A DNA stretch of 14,254 nucleotides from Candidatus Falkowbacteria bacterium CG10_big_fil_rev_8_21_14_0_10_43_11. GTDB lineage: Bacteria; Patescibacteriota; Patescibacteriia; Patescibacteriales; XYC2-FULL-47-12. Shown one piece after another: positions 13,527 through 14,254 of this stretch. The notes beneath the pieces are model-generated. The model was given only the letters and a program-made list of their open reading frames with translations. It was not told the origin of the DNA and made no database searches. The position numbers and the translations under genes are program-made. Where the stretch lies: the NCBI GenBank assembly GCA_002778635.1, contig PFAS01000041.1:1-14254 (forward strand), given 5' to 3'. How positions within the stretch are numbered: position 1 is the stretch's first letter; every line of letters begins with the position of its first letter.

Positions 13527-13690
13527 ATTTTTTAATCAACACCGAATAAATGACTTTAAAAAATCCAAATGACAAATATCAAATGACAAATCAATGTCAA
13601 AATCCAAATATCAAATTGTTTAATTTAAGCATTTGGCATTGGAAATTGATTTGACATCTGTAATTTGACATTTGACATTTGTTTGGAATA
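13527..13690. repeat. Word-repeat, fold-back region between DUF167 gene and uppS
   Basis: CAAATGA, CAAATAT, CAAATGA, CAAATCA, CAAATAT-type heptamers (13564-13617) are followed by the opposite orientation (TTTGGCA, TTTGACA, TTTGACA; 13631-13684). They form an imperfect inverted repeat. The right half is inside the DUF167 reading frame and supplies its C-terminal tail and stop. Confidence 0.7.
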
Positions 13691-13970
13691 ATTTGGCATA
13701 ATTTGAATTTTTGATTTTAATCAGTTTCACTCTCTCCCCCGCTCCGCCGATAATTCTGATGTTATTTTTATCAACCGCGAATTCGCGCGCTAAAAATTTA
13801 ATCAATTCCGCGTTTGCTTTGCCTTTCTCCGGTTTGGCGGCGACGTCTATTTTAACCGTTTCGTCGTCCATTATATCTTTAATCTCCGTTGCCGCCGCGT
13901 TCGGCCGCGCTTTAACGCGCAAATATATTTCGCCTTTTTGCCGAAACTGTTGTTTAAATTTTTGGAGCAT
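13620..13970 (-). CDS. DUF167/YggU-family protein with repeat-encoded C-terminus
   Basis: A 116-residue small cytosolic protein. The core IYLRVKARPNAAATEI (15-30), VKIDVAAKPEKGKANAEL (39-56) and IRIIGGAGERVKLIKI (71-86) is the DUF167 pattern. Its biochemical role is not established. The domain normally ends near residue 90-95. Here residues about 95-116 (QTNVKCQITDVKSISNAKCLN) are translated from CAAATGT-type heptamers, so the native stop was probably replaced when the repeat arose. It starts 5 bases after the IDI-like stop, so the two are probably co-transcribed. No SD. Confidence 0.85.
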   Translation of the reverse strand: MLQKFKQQFRQKGEIYLRVKARPNAAATEIKDIMDDETVKIDVAAKPEKGKANAELIKFLAREFAVDKNNIRIIGGAGERVKLIKIKNSNYAKLFQTNVKCQITDVKSISNAKCLN

Positions 13971-13975
13971 ACAGG

Positions 13976-14254
13976 TTAAAATTTATCGATGGCAATTTTA
14001 ATCCAATGGCTATAAATATCCGGATTATTTTTTAGATCATTTTTTAAATCTGCTAAATTCATCCATTGCCAATTTTCCGCTTCTGCCGGATTAATCTTTG
14101 GTTCGCCATCGTGATTTCCGACAAAGACATGGTCATATTCATTTTCCGTTAACCCCACTACCGTTGCGTTAAAAATCCAATAAAAACAGCCGTTTTTGAC
14201 TCTGGTTTTCAATATCTTGCAGCCCAAGCTCGGAAAGTAGCGTGTTTATCGGGG
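13976..14254 (-). CDS. Isopentenyl-diphosphate isomerase-like NUDIX protein (partial, probable frameshift)
   Basis: The 3' part of a gene running off the right edge. The clear frame covers FYWIFNATV, TENEYDHVFVG, NPAEAENWQWM, LKNNPDIYSHW and the C-terminus. This matches type 1 isopentenyl-diphosphate delta-isomerase, where ENExDHV carries metal-binding glutamates; these enzymes interconvert IPP and DMAPP. The same frame has a TAA at 14246-14248 near the edge. The neighbouring - strand frame (from 14252) reads INTLLSELGLQDIE, which looks like the end of the NUDIX box (RxxxELG). A one-base shift around 14180-14228 would join the two; a T5 run at 14193-14197 is a candidate. Either the gene is broken or the read is wrong. 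Another NUDIX hydrolase is less likely. Confidence 0.7.

Overview
The window looks like chromosomal DNA of a Patescibacteria/CPR bacterium (Parcubacteria-like). This is inferred from compact single-copy genes, almost no Shine-Dalgarno (SD) sites, a very large Ig-like surface protein, serine-recombinase debris of a type I associate with this group, and AT-rich 7-8 bp word repeats filling the spacers. The code appears standard: TGA, TAA and TAG all end genes. No database search was possible, so the taxonomic call is an inference.

Layout. (1) Positions 1-672: a HIT-family hydrolase on + faces mreB on -, separated by a bidirectional terminator. (2) Positions 668-6464, all on -: an extended -10 promoter with a 5' hairpin drives an 865-residue secreted or anchored beta-sandwich surface protein, followed by two GT2 glycosyltransferases and mreB. 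This looks like an envelope and shape cluster. (3) Positions 6500-7352: a decayed patch with a 25-codon ORF, a headless serine recombinase carrying an in-frame stop, a run of strong hairpins, and a tRNA-Thr(UGU) gene on -. (4) Positions 7391-8617: a GT4 glycosyltransferase whose frame contains at least five repeat or palindromic insertions. (5) Positions 8684-10081: a self-contained unit on + with a near-consensus promoter, a leader of three hairpins, a textbook SD, an unrecognised exported 409-residue protein and an intrinsic terminator. (6) Positions 10107-14254, all on -: an isopentenyl-diphosphate isomerase-like NUDIX protein (cut by the window edge, probably frameshifted), a DUF167 protein, undecaprenyl diphosphate synthase (uppS), the AAA+ ATPase RarA/MgsA and a second GT4.

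Common theme: many genes serve the envelope. IDI and UppS would make the polyprenyl carrier, four glycosyltransferases would use activated sugars, MreB organises wall growth, and the 865-residue protein is probably displayed outside.

The most unusual signal is genome texture. Different 7-bp (sometimes 8-bp) words are tandemly arrayed in nearly every spacer on the - strand side. They also run into or lie inside reading frames without breaking them: the GT4 at 7391, the GT4 at 10127, the rarA C-terminus and the DUF167 C-terminus. Separate GC-richer palindromic elements are also inserted in frame in the first GT4 and in rarA.
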